Positions 46,103 to 54,579 of a DNA stretch of 64,000 bases are shown one piece after another. Each line of letters begins with the position of its first letter. Within the stretch, counting starts at the first letter, position 1. The position numbers were made by a program, and so were the translations under genes. The notes beneath the pieces were generated by a model. The model ran no database searches, had not been told where the DNA came from, and worked only from the letters and a program-made list of their open reading frames with translations. Location of the stretch: positions 248,001 to 312,000 of the forward strand of contig CAWCIL010000006.1 in assembly GCA_963795485.1 (NCBI GenBank), read 5' to 3'. The DNA comes from AP-15 sp963795485. GTDB lineage: Bacteria; Pseudomonadota; Alphaproteobacteria; ATCC43930; CGMCC-115725.

Positions 46103-46183
46103 GTCACCCCCGCGGAAGCGGGGGGTCCAGGGCAGTCGTTGCGCGGGCGTGCGGCTCTGGATTCCCGCATTCGCGGGAATGAC
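46103..46183. repeat. REP-type doublet with two hairpins
   Basis: GTCACCCCCGCGGAAGCGGG at the left and CCCGCATTCGCGGGAATGAC at the right are inverted forms of one motif, each a hairpin by itself (CCCCCGC/GCGGGGG and TTCCCGC/GCGGGAA), with GGTCCAG and CTGGATTC inside. The GTCATTCCCGCG...CGCGGGAATGAC design is a widespread proteobacterial intergenic repeat. It lies between the two secreted repeat genes. Confidence 0.7.
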
Positions 46184-46212
46184 GAAGAACAGTGGAAATC
46201 GTTAAGGTCGTT

Positions 46213-46653
46213 CTATCTGGCTTCTTTTTGCCAGAGGAAATCGTAGCTGCAAGAATTGCCGATCTGGCGGGCGCGGGCGTAGCCGTTGGTGCTGACACTG
46301 CCGGTGACATTGGTCACGACCGGCCGGTAGCCGCCGCCGCTGCTCGGCGGCGCGACCGATCCCATCGTCAGCTGCCCCTGGGGTCCGACCGTCCCGGCGA
46401 GCTGGTGGCCGGTGTCAGTGGTGTATTGCGCGCGGCCCTGCGCGACCGTCAGCGGACCCGCCGTCAGCTCCGGACAGAAGCCGGTCTGCCCGCCCCTTGT
46501 CGTGTAGGTTGAGGTGACCTTGGCCGAAGAGAGGGGGGCATAGGTGCCATCAAATGTCGTCCCCGCGGTCGCAGCCGGCGGCGCCTGCGCATTCGCAGCA
46601 GCGAGCGACCCGAAGAATGCGACGGCCCAGAGCCATCCGCTGTCGCGTTGCAT
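46213..46653 (-). CDS. Secreted protein of one repeat unit, function unknown
   Basis: 146 residues: a signal peptide (AVAFFGSLAAANAQA), then one copy of the unit found twice in the 45275 protein: TFDGTYAPLSSAKVTSTY, GQTGFCPELTAGPLTVAQGR, LAGTVGPQGQLTMG and NSCSYDFLWQKE near the end. The gene follows the sugar-transporter ATPase by 46 bases on the same strand, so it may be expressed with the transporter. I know no characterised member. The units may bind a ligand of the transporter, but that is a guess. Confidence 0.7.
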   Translation of the reverse strand: MQRDSGWLWAVAFFGSLAAANAQAPPAATAGTTFDGTYAPLSSAKVTSTYTTRGGQTGFCPELTAGPLTVAQGRAQYTTDTGHQLAGTVGPQGQLTMGSVAPPSSGGGYRPVVTNVTGSVSTNGYARARQIGNSCSYDFLWQKEAR

Positions 46654-46699
46654 GACCGCACCCTCCCTCAGCTTGTGGATTTTCCTCGAACAGGCCCAT

Positions 46700-47791
46700 T
46701 CAGATCACGGCCTCGGATTCCGCGTCGAAGAAGTGCAGGCGTTCGGGGTTCATCGCCAGGCGCAAGCGGTCGCGGACATTGACGCGGATGCTGGGCTCGA
46801 CCGAGGCCACCATCGTGTTGCTGCCGACCGCCACGTCGAGCAGGATTTCCGAGCCGAGCTTCTCGATCACCTCGACCGCGGCGTCGAAACCGAGATCCTT
46901 GGGGTCGGCGTCGGAGGCGAGGTGCAGATCCTCGGGCCGGATCCCCATCGTCACCTGCTGCCCGGCATAACGGCCGAGGCGCTCGGCGATCTGGCCCGGC
47001 ACCCTGATGCGGATGCCGTCATCCTCGGCCCACAGCGCGCCCGCGGCTTCGCGCACCCTGACGGTCGCGAAATTCATCGCCGGCGAGCCGAGAAACCCGG
47101 CGACAAAGCGGTTGGCCGGCTCGTTGTAGAGCTCGAGCGGCTCGCCCACCTGCTGCACCAGCCCGTCGCGCATGACCACGACGCGGTCGCCCAAGGTCAT
47201 CGCCTCGACCTGATCGTGGGTCACGTAGATCGCCGTGGTGCCGAGCCGGTCGTGCAGCTTTTTGAGCTCGACCCGCATCTGCACCCGCAATTTGGCGTCG
47301 AGGTTCGACAGCGGCTCGTCGAACAGAAACACCTGCGGGTGGCGCACGATCGCGCGGCCCAAGGCGACGCGCTGGCGCTGGCCGCCCGAAAGCTGCCGCG
47401 GCTTGCGCTTCAAGAGCTGGTGGATGCCGAGGATCTCGGCCGCGTCCTGCACCCGCTGGGCGATATCGGCGCGGTCGAATTTGCGCATCTTGAGACCGAA
47501 CGCCATGTTGTCGTAGACGCTCATATGCGGGTAGAGCGCATAGTTCTGGAACACCATCGCGATGTCGCGATCCATCGGCGACAGCTCGTTGATGACCTTG
47601 TCGTCGATCAGGATGCGCCCCGAAGAAATCAATTCGAGCCCGGCCACCATGCGCAGAGTGGTCGTCTTGCCGCAGCCCGAGGGGCCGACCAGCACCATGA
47701 ACTCCTTGTCGCGGATCGACAGGTTCACGTCCTTGACGGCGTAAACTTCGTCAAAATTCTTGTTGAGGTTCTGGAGGACTACCTCGGCCAT
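46700..47791 (-). CDS. Sugar ABC transporter ATPase (UgpC/MalK type)
   Basis: 363 residues. Walker A LVGPSGCGKTTTLRMV, QLSGGQRQRVALGRAI (signature), LFDEPLSNLDAKLR (Walker B) and IYVTHDQVEAMTLGDR (H-loop) are all intact, and a C-terminal TOBE/regulatory region at about 240-363 includes MGIRPEDLHL and LRLAMNPERLHFFD. It drives the two permeases upstream. The sugar cannot be told from the ATPase alone. It ends the coupled permease block. Confidence 0.94.
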   Translation of the reverse strand: MAEVVLQNLNKNFDEVYAVKDVNLSIRDKEFMVLVGPSGCGKTTTLRMVAGLELISSGRILIDDKVINELSPMDRDIAMVFQNYALYPHMSVYDNMAFGLKMRKFDRADIAQRVQDAAEILGIHQLLKRKPRQLSGGQRQRVALGRAIVRHPQVFLFDEPLSNLDAKLRVQMRVELKKLHDRLGTTAIYVTHDQVEAMTLGDRVVVMRDGLVQQVGEPLELYNEPANRFVAGFLGSPAMNFATVRVREAAGALWAEDDGIRIRVPGQIAERLGRYAGQQVTMGIRPEDLHLASDADPKDLGFDAAVEVIEKLGSEILLDVAVGSNTMVASVEPSIRVNVRDRLRLAMNPERLHFFDAESEAVI

Positions 47792-47811
47792 CGCTCTCTC
47801 GTATGGTGATG

Positions 47812-48663
47812 CTATCCCTTGACCGAGCCGGTCACGCTGGCGACGTAGTGCTCGACAAAGAACGAATAGACAAAGGCGACCGGGATCGAGCCGAGCAGCG
47901 CTCCGGCCATCAGCTCACCCCAATAGAACACGTCGCCGCGGATCAGCTCGGACGTGACGCCGACCGATACCGTCTTTTCCCCGGGCGAGGAGAGAAACAC
48001 CAGAGCATAGAGGAACTCGTTCCACGACAAGGTGAAGGCGAAGATTCCGGCCGACAGGATGCCGGGAACGGCGATCGGAAAAATGATGTAGAGCATCGCC
48101 TTCCAGCGCGCGGCGCCGTCGATGCGGGCGCATTCCTCCAATTCTTTCGGGATCGACTTGAAATAGCCCATCATCAGCCAGGTGCAGAACGGAATCAGAA
48201 AGGTCGGATAGGTCAGGATCAAGGCCCACGGTGAATCGCCGAGGTGGAAGTTGCGGATGATGTCGGCGAGCGGAATGAACAGCAGGGTCTGCGGCACCAG
48301 ATAGGTGATGAAGATCGCGGTGCCGAGCAGCCCGGCAAACGGAAACTTCAGGCGCGACAGCGCATACCCGGCGAGCAGGCCGCAGAACAGCGAGATCGCC
48401 GTCGCCGACAAAGCGATGATCATCGTGTTCAGCAACCAAGTCGTAAACAAGGTCTGCGTCAGCAGGTCCTTGATGTGCGACAGCGTCGGATGCCAGGTCC
48501 AGAACGGGTCGTAATTGACCGAGTTCCAGGGGCGATAGAGCTCGCCGTCCGGCCGAATGGTGGTGATCACCATCCAGTAGAACGGGAACAGCAAAAACAC
48601 GATAAAGCCGGTCAGCGGGACGTAAAAGAAGACCCATCGCCGCCAAGTCGCGCCCTCGATCAT
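47812..48663 (-). CDS. Sugar ABC transporter permease, MalG/UgpE type
   Basis: 283 residues with six hydrophobic segments. The EAA loop reads PKELEECARIDGAARWKAML, followed by FPIAVPGILSAGIFAFTLSW, and the N-terminus GFIVFLLFPFYWMVITTIRP. These are MalG-family features. It pairs with the MalF-type permease whose gene ends three bases upstream. It is part of the minus-strand sugar operon. Confidence 0.94.
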   Translation of the reverse strand: MIEGATWRRWVFFYVPLTGFIVFLLFPFYWMVITTIRPDGELYRPWNSVNYDPFWTWHPTLSHIKDLLTQTLFTTWLLNTMIIALSATAISLFCGLLAGYALSRLKFPFAGLLGTAIFITYLVPQTLLFIPLADIIRNFHLGDSPWALILTYPTFLIPFCTWLMMGYFKSIPKELEECARIDGAARWKAMLYIIFPIAVPGILSAGIFAFTLSWNEFLYALVFLSSPGEKTVSVGVTSELIRGDVFYWGELMAGALLGSIPVAFVYSFFVEHYVASVTGSVKG

Positions 48664-48666
48664 GGC

Positions 48667-49611
48667 TCAATACGTCTCCACCTTGCGGATGTAGAAGAGC
48701 TGGACGATGACGACCAGCAGCAGGACCGGGAAGACGGCGAGCGAAATCGTCGCGCCCTGGCTGAGGAGGCCAGTGCCGATGCCGATCTGATAGGCGTAGG
48801 TGGCGAATAGCTGGGTGGCGTTGGCCGGCCCGCCGCCGGTCAGCACATAAACGAGCTGAAAATCGGCGAACGTCTGGATCACCGAGAACAAGGTAACGAC
48901 CAGGGTCACCGGCAGCAGCAACGGCCAGGTGACATGGCGGAAACGCTGCCACGCCCGGGCGCCGTCGATCGCCGCGGCCTCGTGCAATTCGGGGCTGATC
49001 GTCTGCAGCCCGGCGAGCAAGGTGATCGCGTAGAACGGCAGCCCGCGCCAGACATTCACGATGATCACCGAGATCAGCGCCAGATCGGGATCGCCGAGCC
49101 AGTTGATCCGCCCATGGATCACATCGAGCCGGAACAATATCCAGTTGAAGACGCTGAAGGTCGGGTCGAACATCCACTTCCAGGCCAGGGTCGACAGCAC
49201 CGTCGGAATGATGAAGGGCAACAGGATAAAGGCGCGGGTCAGCGTCTTGCCTCTAAAGTTCTGGTTGAGCAGGACCGCCAGCCACAGGCCGAGCGCGAGC
49301 TTTACGACCGTGGCGACCAGAGTGTAGACGCAGGTGTTCCACACCGCGACGCGAAAGATGCTGTCATTCCAGACCTCTTCGAAGTTCTGCAGCCCGACGA
49401 AATGGCCGGGAACGCCGACCTTGGCGTCGGTCACCGACAGCATGACGCCCTTGACGAACGGATAGGCGATAAACAGCCCGAGCAGCACTACCGTCGGCAG
49501 CAGCAGCAGCATCGCCAGCCAGCGCTGGTCTTCGAGCAGCCGGGTGACCGGTCCGCGCCGCGGCGAGCCGATATAGGCCCGCCTCGGAGCCGCGACTGTG
49601 GTGAAAGTCAT
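48667..49611 (-). CDS. Sugar ABC transporter permease, MalF/UgpA type
   Basis: 314 residues, six hydrophobic segments. The N-terminus is basic, then MLLLLPTVVLLGLFIAYPFV. The EAA loop is SPELHEAAAIDGARAWQRFR, then HVTWPLLLPVTLVVTLFSVI. These are MalF/UgpA features. Its gene sits between binding protein 2 and the MalG-type permease, all minus strand, with gaps of 31 and 3 bases. Confidence 0.94.
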   Translation of the reverse strand: MTFTTVAAPRRAYIGSPRRGPVTRLLEDQRWLAMLLLLPTVVLLGLFIAYPFVKGVMLSVTDAKVGVPGHFVGLQNFEEVWNDSIFRVAVWNTCVYTLVATVVKLALGLWLAVLLNQNFRGKTLTRAFILLPFIIPTVLSTLAWKWMFDPTFSVFNWILFRLDVIHGRINWLGDPDLALISVIIVNVWRGLPFYAITLLAGLQTISPELHEAAAIDGARAWQRFRHVTWPLLLPVTLVVTLFSVIQTFADFQLVYVLTGGGPANATQLFATYAYQIGIGTGLLSQGATISLAVFPVLLLVVIVQLFYIRKVETY

Positions 49612-49642
49612 GGCAAAGTCTCCACGCCAGCCCGGCCCGACG

Positions 49643-50971
49643 TCACGTGTACACCTTGGTCAGCTCGCCCTGCGCCCATTTGACCGCGTCTGTCGCCGCC
49701 ATGCCTTGAACCGCCTTGGCATACATGTCGACGATGATGTACTTGGTTTGGGCTTCGGCCGAGGCGCGGCCGGGCGGTCCGGCATAGCCCATCAGCCGGC
49801 CCTGCTTCGGGATGTTGCGGAACGGCAGCAGGACCGGGTCTTTGCTCCACACCGCGTCCTTTTCCCAATATTTGGTGGCGCCGTCGGTATACCCTTGCTG
49901 CGAGGTAAACCATTGCTCGAAGATCGGCTTCGAGTTGACCCAGAGAATGAGCTCCTTGGCCGCCTTCTGGTTCTTCGAGTAGCCCATCAGCATATTGGTA
50001 AACGGGCCGGGCAGGTTGAACTGGCCGCCGGGGCCCTTGGGGAGCGGCGCGTGCAGGATGTCCTGATAGAGCGGCGTCCCCTTCTCGGTCAGGTAGGTGT
50101 CGGGCTTGCGCTTGGCTTCGAGATAGATCGAAGCGCCGTTGTTGGTGGCGCAGATGCTGCCGGAGAGAAAGGCGCGGTTGTTGCTCGAATCATCCCAGGC
50201 CAGCCCGCCCGTATCGCAGGCGTCGTTCCAAAAGGGCACCGCGGCCTTGACCGATTGCAGCGTCTCGTTGCTGTCGAGCGCCACCGTCTTGCCGTCGGCC
50301 TCGACCTCCTTGCCGCCCCACGACCACAGCCAGGGATACCAGAAGCCCGGCGGGTCGCCAAAGGAATGGCTGAGCGCCTGGCCGAGCGGACGCCCCTTGG
50401 ATTTGAGCGTTTTACCGGCGGCTTGGAGAGCATCCCAGGTGTCCGGGAACTTGTCGTGGCCGATTTCCTGGAACCAGGATTTGCGATAGGCGACGAGCCC
50501 GCCGCCAACGCACCACGGCACCCCAATCCATTTGTTGCCGGCGGTCGCGACCGCTTTCGAGATCGGGTAATAGCCGCCCTGGTCCGCACCGAGCTTCTCG
50601 GCCACGTCGCCGACATCGGCGAGGCTCTCGGTATAGAGCTGCGGCCAGTTGTTGAGGGCGAGGATGATGTCCGGCCCCGATCCGGACTGGACCGCCGAAG
50701 TCACCCGCGCCTGGATGTCGTTGGCGTTGACCATTTCGAGCTTGAGCTGGATGCCGAGCGCCTTCTGGCATTCGGGCGCTATCTTATCGAGCAGGAGCTG
50801 GTCGGAAGCCGGCACGAAATCGGACCAACGCAGCCAGTGAACGGTGCTCGCCTGTGCAAAGGCGGGTGCGCGTCCCGAGGCGAGAATGCCGGCGAGGCCG
50901 CCGCTGCCTGCTGCAAGCGCGCCAGCGCCGGACAGCTTCAAGAGCCTGCGTCGATCGATACGACCAGTCAT
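49643..50971 (-). CDS. Sugar ABC transporter substrate-binding protein 2
   Basis: 442 residues, unbroken. Start at the second of two adjacent ATGs (50969-50971), better spaced from GGGAGG. A Tat signal (DRRRLLKLSGAGALAAGSGG) precedes a family 1 binding fold: SDQLLLDKIAPECQKALGIQ, WYPWLWSWGGKEVEADGKTV and MLMGYSKNQKAAKELILWVN. It is strikingly similar in order and wording to binding protein 1 at 43911. It leads the operon and is probably the main partner of the permeases. The duplicate suggests a second ligand or affinity. Confidence 0.93.
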   Translation of the reverse strand: MTGRIDRRRLLKLSGAGALAAGSGGLAGILASGRAPAFAQASTVHWLRWSDFVPASDQLLLDKIAPECQKALGIQLKLEMVNANDIQARVTSAVQSGSGPDIILALNNWPQLYTESLADVGDVAEKLGADQGGYYPISKAVATAGNKWIGVPWCVGGGLVAYRKSWFQEIGHDKFPDTWDALQAAGKTLKSKGRPLGQALSHSFGDPPGFWYPWLWSWGGKEVEADGKTVALDSNETLQSVKAAVPFWNDACDTGGLAWDDSSNNRAFLSGSICATNNGASIYLEAKRKPDTYLTEKGTPLYQDILHAPLPKGPGGQFNLPGPFTNMLMGYSKNQKAAKELILWVNSKPIFEQWFTSQQGYTDGATKYWEKDAVWSKDPVLLPFRNIPKQGRLMGYAGPPGRASAEAQTKYIIVDMYAKAVQGMAATDAVKWAQGELTKVYT

Positions 50972-51134
50972 CATTCCTCCCCAAAGTCGAGCCGCGTTGC
51001 GCTGGCGAGGGCGATGTTTAGAGCCAACCGTGCGGCGGCACAAGCCGGAACGGGGGAAGCCGCTTGCCCGAGATCGGCAGGTGCGATAAGGGGTTGCTCA
51101 GTATATTCCGGGTAGCGCGAAACAGGAGAATAGC

Positions 51135-51692
51135 ATGAGCGACGCAAAGGGAATTACTGTTCTCGGCATTTGCGGCAGCTTGCGCAAAGCTTCTTACAAT
51201 ATGGCGGCGCTGCGTACCGCGATCGAATTGAAGCCGCCCGGGATGACGATCGAGATCGCCGAAATCGGAACCATCCCGCTCTACAATGAAGACGTGCGCG
51301 CTCAAGGCTTTCCGCCGCCGGTCGAGACCTTGCGGCGCGAGATCGCCGCCGCCGACGCGCTGCTCTTTGCCACCCCTGAATACAACTACTCGATGTCGGG
51401 TGTGCTGAAGAACGCGATCGACTGGGCGTCGCGGCCACCAGACCAGCCCTTTGCCGGCAAGCCGGCGGCGATCATCGGCGCCGCCGCCGGAATGGCTGGC
51501 AGCGCACACGCGCAAGGCGACCTGAGGCGCTCCTTCGTCTTCCTCGACATCCATCCGATCAATAGGCCCGAGGTGCGGATCGGCCAGGCGCACACCAAGT
51601 TCGACTCCAATGGCGGTCTGACCGACGAAGCCGCTCGCGGATTTATCCGCGATATGCTGGTGGCGCTCGAGAAGCTGGACCCGACAAATTAA
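51135..51692 (+). CDS. NADPH-dependent FMN reductase
   Basis: 185 residues with a flavodoxin-like fold: VLGICGSLRKASYNMAALRT binds the FMN phosphate, FATPEYNYSMSGVLKNAIDW is the family signature, and GKPAAIIGAAAGMAGSAHAQ the second flavin loop. Such enzymes reduce quinones, azo dyes, chromate or free FMN with NAD(P)H. The gene is divergent from the sugar operon and 48 bases before SDR 3, so it may be co-transcribed with that. Confidence 0.93.
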   Translation: MSDAKGITVLGICGSLRKASYNMAALRTAIELKPPGMTIEIAEIGTIPLYNEDVRAQGFPPPVETLRREIAAADALLFATPEYNYSMSGVLKNAIDWASRPPDQPFAGKPAAIIGAAAGMAGSAHAQGDLRRSFVFLDIHPINRPEVRIGQAHTKFDSNGGLTDEAARGFIRDMLVALEKLDPTN

Positions 51693-51740
51693 CCGCAGGC
51701 ACTGAGACCGGCGTCAAAAGCAATTAGCGGGAGGAAAGCC

Positions 51741-52547
51741 ATGGATCTCGATTTCACCGGCAAGGTCGCGCTGATCACCGGGGCCGGCAACGGCATCGGC
51801 CGCGCCACTGCGCTCGGTTTCGCCAAGGGCGGCGCCAAAGTCGTCCTCGTCGATCGCGACGCGACCGGGGGTGAAGCGACCGCCGGAATCATCCGTCAGC
51901 AGGGCGGCGAGGCACGGTTCGTACGGGCCGACGTCACCAAATCGGCCGAGGTGCGCGACTATGTGAAAGCGGCGCTCGACGCCCATGGCGCGATCGACTG
52001 CTTCTTCAACAACGCCGGGATCGAAGGCAAATGGGCGCACACCGCTGAGCATGACGAGGAGGCGTTCGACCAGGTCATCGCGGTCAACGTCAAGGGCGTG
52101 TTCCTCGGTCTGCGCCACGTCTTGCCGGTCATGCTCCAGCAGAAGCGGGGGGCTATCGTCAACACCGCCTCGGTCGCCGGGCTGGTGGCGACCCCGGGCA
52201 TGCCCGCCTATGTCGCCTCCAAGCACGCGGTGATCGGACTGACCAAGACCGCCGCCGGCGAGGTCGCCCGCCAGGGGGTGCGGGTCAACGCGGTCTGTCC
52301 CGGCCCGGTCGACACCAGAATGATCCATTCGCTCGAGGCCCAGCTCGACCCGGCCGACCCGGCGAGCGTCAGCCGTCGCTATCAGGCGGCGATCCCGATG
52401 GGTCGCTATGTGACGCCGGACGAGATCGCGAATACCGTCATGTTCTTGTGCTCGGACCTCGCCGCGGCGATCACCGGCGCGCAATACGTCGTCGACGGTG
52501 GGCGCACCGCCACCGGGGGTGCGGTGACCCAGGCCATGCAGCGCTGA
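51741..52547 (+). CDS. Short-chain dehydrogenase/reductase 3
   Basis: 268 residues. LITGAGNGIGRATALGFAKG (cofactor loop), CFFNNAGIEG, IVNTASVAGLVATPG with the Ser, YVASKHAVIGLTKTAA with Tyr-Lys, and AQYVVDGGRTATGG at the end. GGGAGGAAAGCC precedes the ATG. It has the classical SDR length and all motifs. No substrate is evident; it may form a redox pair with the FMN reductase upstream. Confidence 0.93.
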   Translation: MDLDFTGKVALITGAGNGIGRATALGFAKGGAKVVLVDRDATGGEATAGIIRQQGGEARFVRADVTKSAEVRDYVKAALDAHGAIDCFFNNAGIEGKWAHTAEHDEEAFDQVIAVNVKGVFLGLRHVLPVMLQQKRGAIVNTASVAGLVATPGMPAYVASKHAVIGLTKTAAGEVARQGVRVNAVCPGPVDTRMIHSLEAQLDPADPASVSRRYQAAIPMGRYVTPDEIANTVMFLCSDLAAAITGAQYVVDGGRTATGGAVTQAMQR

Positions 52548-52693
52548 TCTCAGGGGGAGTTGCGTCCGCTCCACCGCCGAGATCGGGCGTGATCTGCCCG
52601 CTTATCCTCGGACGAGCAATGCGGTCGGCACGCTGTTGCTAGGGATGCAGCCGCGATCGCTCACCCGAGCGGATCTGATCCGGCCGGCGCCGA

Positions 52694-53380
52694 TTACGGC
52701 GGCGACACCGGGCCGCCGACCGGCGAGGCGGCGCAGTACGAGTAGTCGTCCTGACCGGCCTGGGTCACAAACGCGGTGTGCGGCGGGACGGCTGCCCCTT
52801 CGGGCAATTCCCCGAGCGGGCAATAGCAGCTCGCGACCGGCACCCCGTTGATGTAACGCTCGTTGTTGCAGGCGAAGCTGAAGCAATTGGACAGCTGGCT
52901 TCCGAGATTGAAGTTCTTGCTGCAATAGAGTAGCGGCGCTTGGGCCGCCGGGCCGGTCGTCACCCACCCGTTGATCGCCTGCGGGATCTCTTTTTTGACG
53001 CCGTAGAGCGACCAGAGGGCGCCCGGCGCCGGGGGCGCGCAGGAGCCTCTCATATTGCCGCCCACGACATCGGCGATCGCGTCGCCGGATTCGATCGGGC
53101 AATTGCACTCGACCTCCGGGTAGCGCGCAGTGCCGCCGCCGGCGACGTTGACGGTTATGGTCTTTCCGGTTCGCGTGCAGGTCGAGGCCGCGCACAGCGC
53201 GTAATAGCCGTGGCAAATCTTGAATGAATGATCGTCCCTGGCCGACGCGGAACCGCTGAGCGCCGTCCCCGCAAGGATGATCGCCGGCAGCCCGAAGGCC
53301 GCCTTGATCAACAGGGCACGCGCCGGCGTCGGGCGTGGGGTGGACCGATCTGTGGAACGGATTTTATCTGGATTTCTCAT
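52694..53380 (-). CDS. Cys-rich secreted protein, function unknown
   Basis: 228 residues. A basic N-terminus and hydrophobic stretch (AAFGLPAIILAGTALSGSAS) form a signal. The mature part has about a dozen Cys (ICHGYYALCAASTCTR, ECNCPI, LLYCSKNF, SNCFSFACNNERY, VASCYCPLGE, YSYCAAS), as in disulfide-bonded secreted proteins. CNCPIESGD and CYCPLGELPEG look like two copies of one unit. I do not recognise the family. 53381-53701 upstream has no supported gene. The exact Cys partners and function are unknown. Confidence 0.65.
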   Translation of the reverse strand: MRNPDKIRSTDRSTPRPTPARALLIKAAFGLPAIILAGTALSGSASARDDHSFKICHGYYALCAASTCTRTGKTITVNVAGGGTARYPEVECNCPIESGDAIADVVGGNMRGSCAPPAPGALWSLYGVKKEIPQAINGWVTTGPAAQAPLLYCSKNFNLGSQLSNCFSFACNNERYINGVPVASCYCPLGELPEGAAVPPHTAFVTQAGQDDYSYCAASPVGGPVSPP

Positions 53381-53701
53381 GACTGCCCCTTTTCTTCGAT
53401 ATCTCTTGGCGCTTTGGTCCAGAGCGAATTTGATCTGAAACCGTTGAACAATCGTAAATAAAGAGAGCAGGCACTGGGTGCTCTTGCTTCCTGGCGCCTA
53501 CGTTCGACGAGACCCCGACAAATGCCCGAGCCTGGCCGCCGTCTCGACCGTTGGAGCGAAGAGGCCGGGGCGGCGGGGCGCCGCCGTGGCGAACCCGCAA
53601 CGTTGAACCAAGGCGCTAATGCCGGCGCTGGCGGCGGGACCGAGGCTGGGTTATTGTTTAAGCTTGCGGCTTTGGCCGAAAATGAGGTCGGAAGGGGAGC
53701 C

Positions 53702-54520
53702 ATGCACCAGATCCGCACGCTGGCAATCGATATCGGCGGCACCGGCATCAAGGCAGCCCTGCTCGACGATGGCGGCCAGATGCTCAGCGAGCGCCGCCGC
53801 GTGCCGACCCCGCCCAAGCCGGTGACGCCCGACGCGCTGGTGCGCGCGATCGACGAGGCGGTGACGCCGCTCGGCGCGTTTGAGCGGGTGTCGGTCGGGT
53901 TTCCGGGTTATGTGCGCGAGGGGCGGGTGCTGACGGCCCCCAATCTGGGGACCGAAGTGCTGAGCGGCTTCGATTTGCAGGCGGCGCTGGCAGAACGCTG
54001 GGGCAAGCCGGTCCGGGTTCTGAACGACGCCGACGTGCAAGGGTTCGGCGCCATCAAGGGCGACGGGCTCGAAATGGTGCTGACCCTGGGGACCGGGGCC
54101 GGCACGGCGCTCTTTCGCGACGGCGAGGTCATGCCTCACCTCGAGCTCGCCCACCATCCGATCAGCGGCAGAAAAACTTATGACGAGTATGTCGGCAACG
54201 CCGCTCGCCAGAAAAAAGGTAAGAAGGCGTGGAACAAGCGGGTCGCCAAGGTGATCGACATCCTGCGCGAGGTTGTATGCTTCGACCATCTTTATGTCGG
54301 CGGCGGTAATGCGAAAAGCCTGACTTTTCCATTGCCCGACGACGTGACGATCGTGGCGAATACCGATGGGCTGACCGGCGGCATCGGTCTGTGGCGAGCC
54401 GACCCGCCGCCGCACACGCCGGCAGGCACCACCGACGGTGACGATCAGCCACAGGCCGAACCCGAGGCGAGCGCGACTCCTCCCGGCGAAGGCACGCCGC
54501 CCGCGGCGCCTCCTGCCTGA
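53702..54520 (+). CDS. ROK-family sugar kinase (polyphosphate glucokinase-like)
   Basis: 272 residues from the ATG at 53702 (MHQIRTLAIDIGG), after GGAAGGGGAGCC; the frame extends upstream but lacks coding character. AIDIGGTGIKAALLDDG is the phosphate loop; RVLNDADVQGFGAIKGDG and LTLGTGAGTALFRDG, then HHPISGRKTYDEYVGNAARQ and LYVGGGNAK, fit the polyphosphate/ATP glucokinase branch. It would phosphorylate glucose. The C-terminal 35 residues are Pro/Glu-rich and disordered. Confidence 0.85.
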   Translation: MHQIRTLAIDIGGTGIKAALLDDGGQMLSERRRVPTPPKPVTPDALVRAIDEAVTPLGAFERVSVGFPGYVREGRVLTAPNLGTEVLSGFDLQAALAERWGKPVRVLNDADVQGFGAIKGDGLEMVLTLGTGAGTALFRDGEVMPHLELAHHPISGRKTYDEYVGNAARQKKGKKAWNKRVAKVIDILREVVCFDHLYVGGGNAKSLTFPLPDDVTIVANTDGLTGGIGLWRADPPPHTPAGTTDGDDQPQAEPEASATPPGEGTPPAAPPA

Positions 54521-54579
54521 CGAGACTCCCGACAGCACCTTCGCAGACCAAAAGCACCTTCGCAGAAATCGAGGCGACC

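Noticed and set aside
46700..47791. Naming the sugar ATPase as ugpC or malK
   Set aside because: The MalK/UgpC family is clear but the substrate is not; a symbol would overstate it.
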